32,179 nt of DNA from Phoronis ovalis (Eukaryota > Phoronida > Phoronidae), in assembly GCA_028565635.1 (NCBI GenBank), contig JAOXYB010016520.1:4057-36235 (forward strand), written 5' to 3'. The number at the start of each line of letters is the position of its first letter. Position 1 is the stretch's first letter. This document shows positions 32,176-32,179 of this stretch, piece after piece. Both the position numbers and the translations under genes were made by a program. The notes beneath the pieces were generated by a model. It made no database searches, had not been told where the DNA came from, and was given only the letters and a program-made list of their open reading frames with translations.

Positions 32176-32179
32176 CTTT

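Overview
Organism and overall character. This is a piece of a multicellular animal nuclear genome. It is AT-rich, with intron-rich genes, GT-AG introns and long introns holding non-autonomous repeats. The two recognisable proteins, a classical dynamin and V-ATPase subunit G, are close to their bilaterian homologues. One palindromic repeat starts with a C/G-run tip followed by a CAGTC-AATATGAAAGTGGGTA-type sequence, a style I associate with marine invertebrates. I would call it a marine invertebrate (lophotrochozoan or ambulacrarian) but cannot name the species.

Layout. (1) 78-5650, plus strand: an unrecognised nuclear-type gene with two C2H2 fingers in a large first exon (78-1146). It is followed by two small phase-matched internal exons (2615-2737, 4109-4152) and a large last exon (4862-5650) with SUMO-type motifs. 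In the same introns lie two paralogous terminal exons (1767-1993, 3259-3440). Each has an in-frame stop and a nearby AATAAA, and they encode related short C-terminal domains. (2) 7399-29027, minus strand: one complete dynamin gene, converging on the first. I can trace all 19 coding positions with consistent phases, giving an 889-890 aa GTPase-stalk-PH-GED-PRD protein. Two positions have duplicated exons. Exon 12 (PH domain) exists as 12a and 12b separated by 48 nt, with a frame logic that permits only one copy. Exon 14 (start of the GED) exists as 14a and 14b. Intron 4 has a GC donor, and the proline-rich tail offers several possible C-termini. (3) 30386-32175, minus strand: V-ATPase subunit G in three exons, 119 aa, complete. 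It lies upstream of and parallel to dynamin across a 1.36-kb gap. The dynamin promoter-proximal region has a CCAAT box, an NRF-1-like palindrome and a four-codon upstream ORF including its stop.

Repeats. Dynamin introns hold a 290-bp MITE with TAAT duplications 26 bp from an exon, a ~720-bp foldback element with 12-bp flanking direct repeats, and a ~38-bp minisatellite. They also hold a 15-bp x5 tandem repeat, a tRNA-like SINE remnant, a perfect 16-bp hairpin, and one member of a diverged ~275-bp repeat pair. The other member of that pair lies between the converging genes.

How the genes relate. Dynamin (membrane fission in endocytosis) and V-ATPase (endosome and vesicle acidification) both act in the endocytic pathway. 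Their adjacency is probably incidental. The most notable biology is the concentration of tandem exon duplication and alternative-end architecture: three duplicated-exon sites in two genes within 32 kb.
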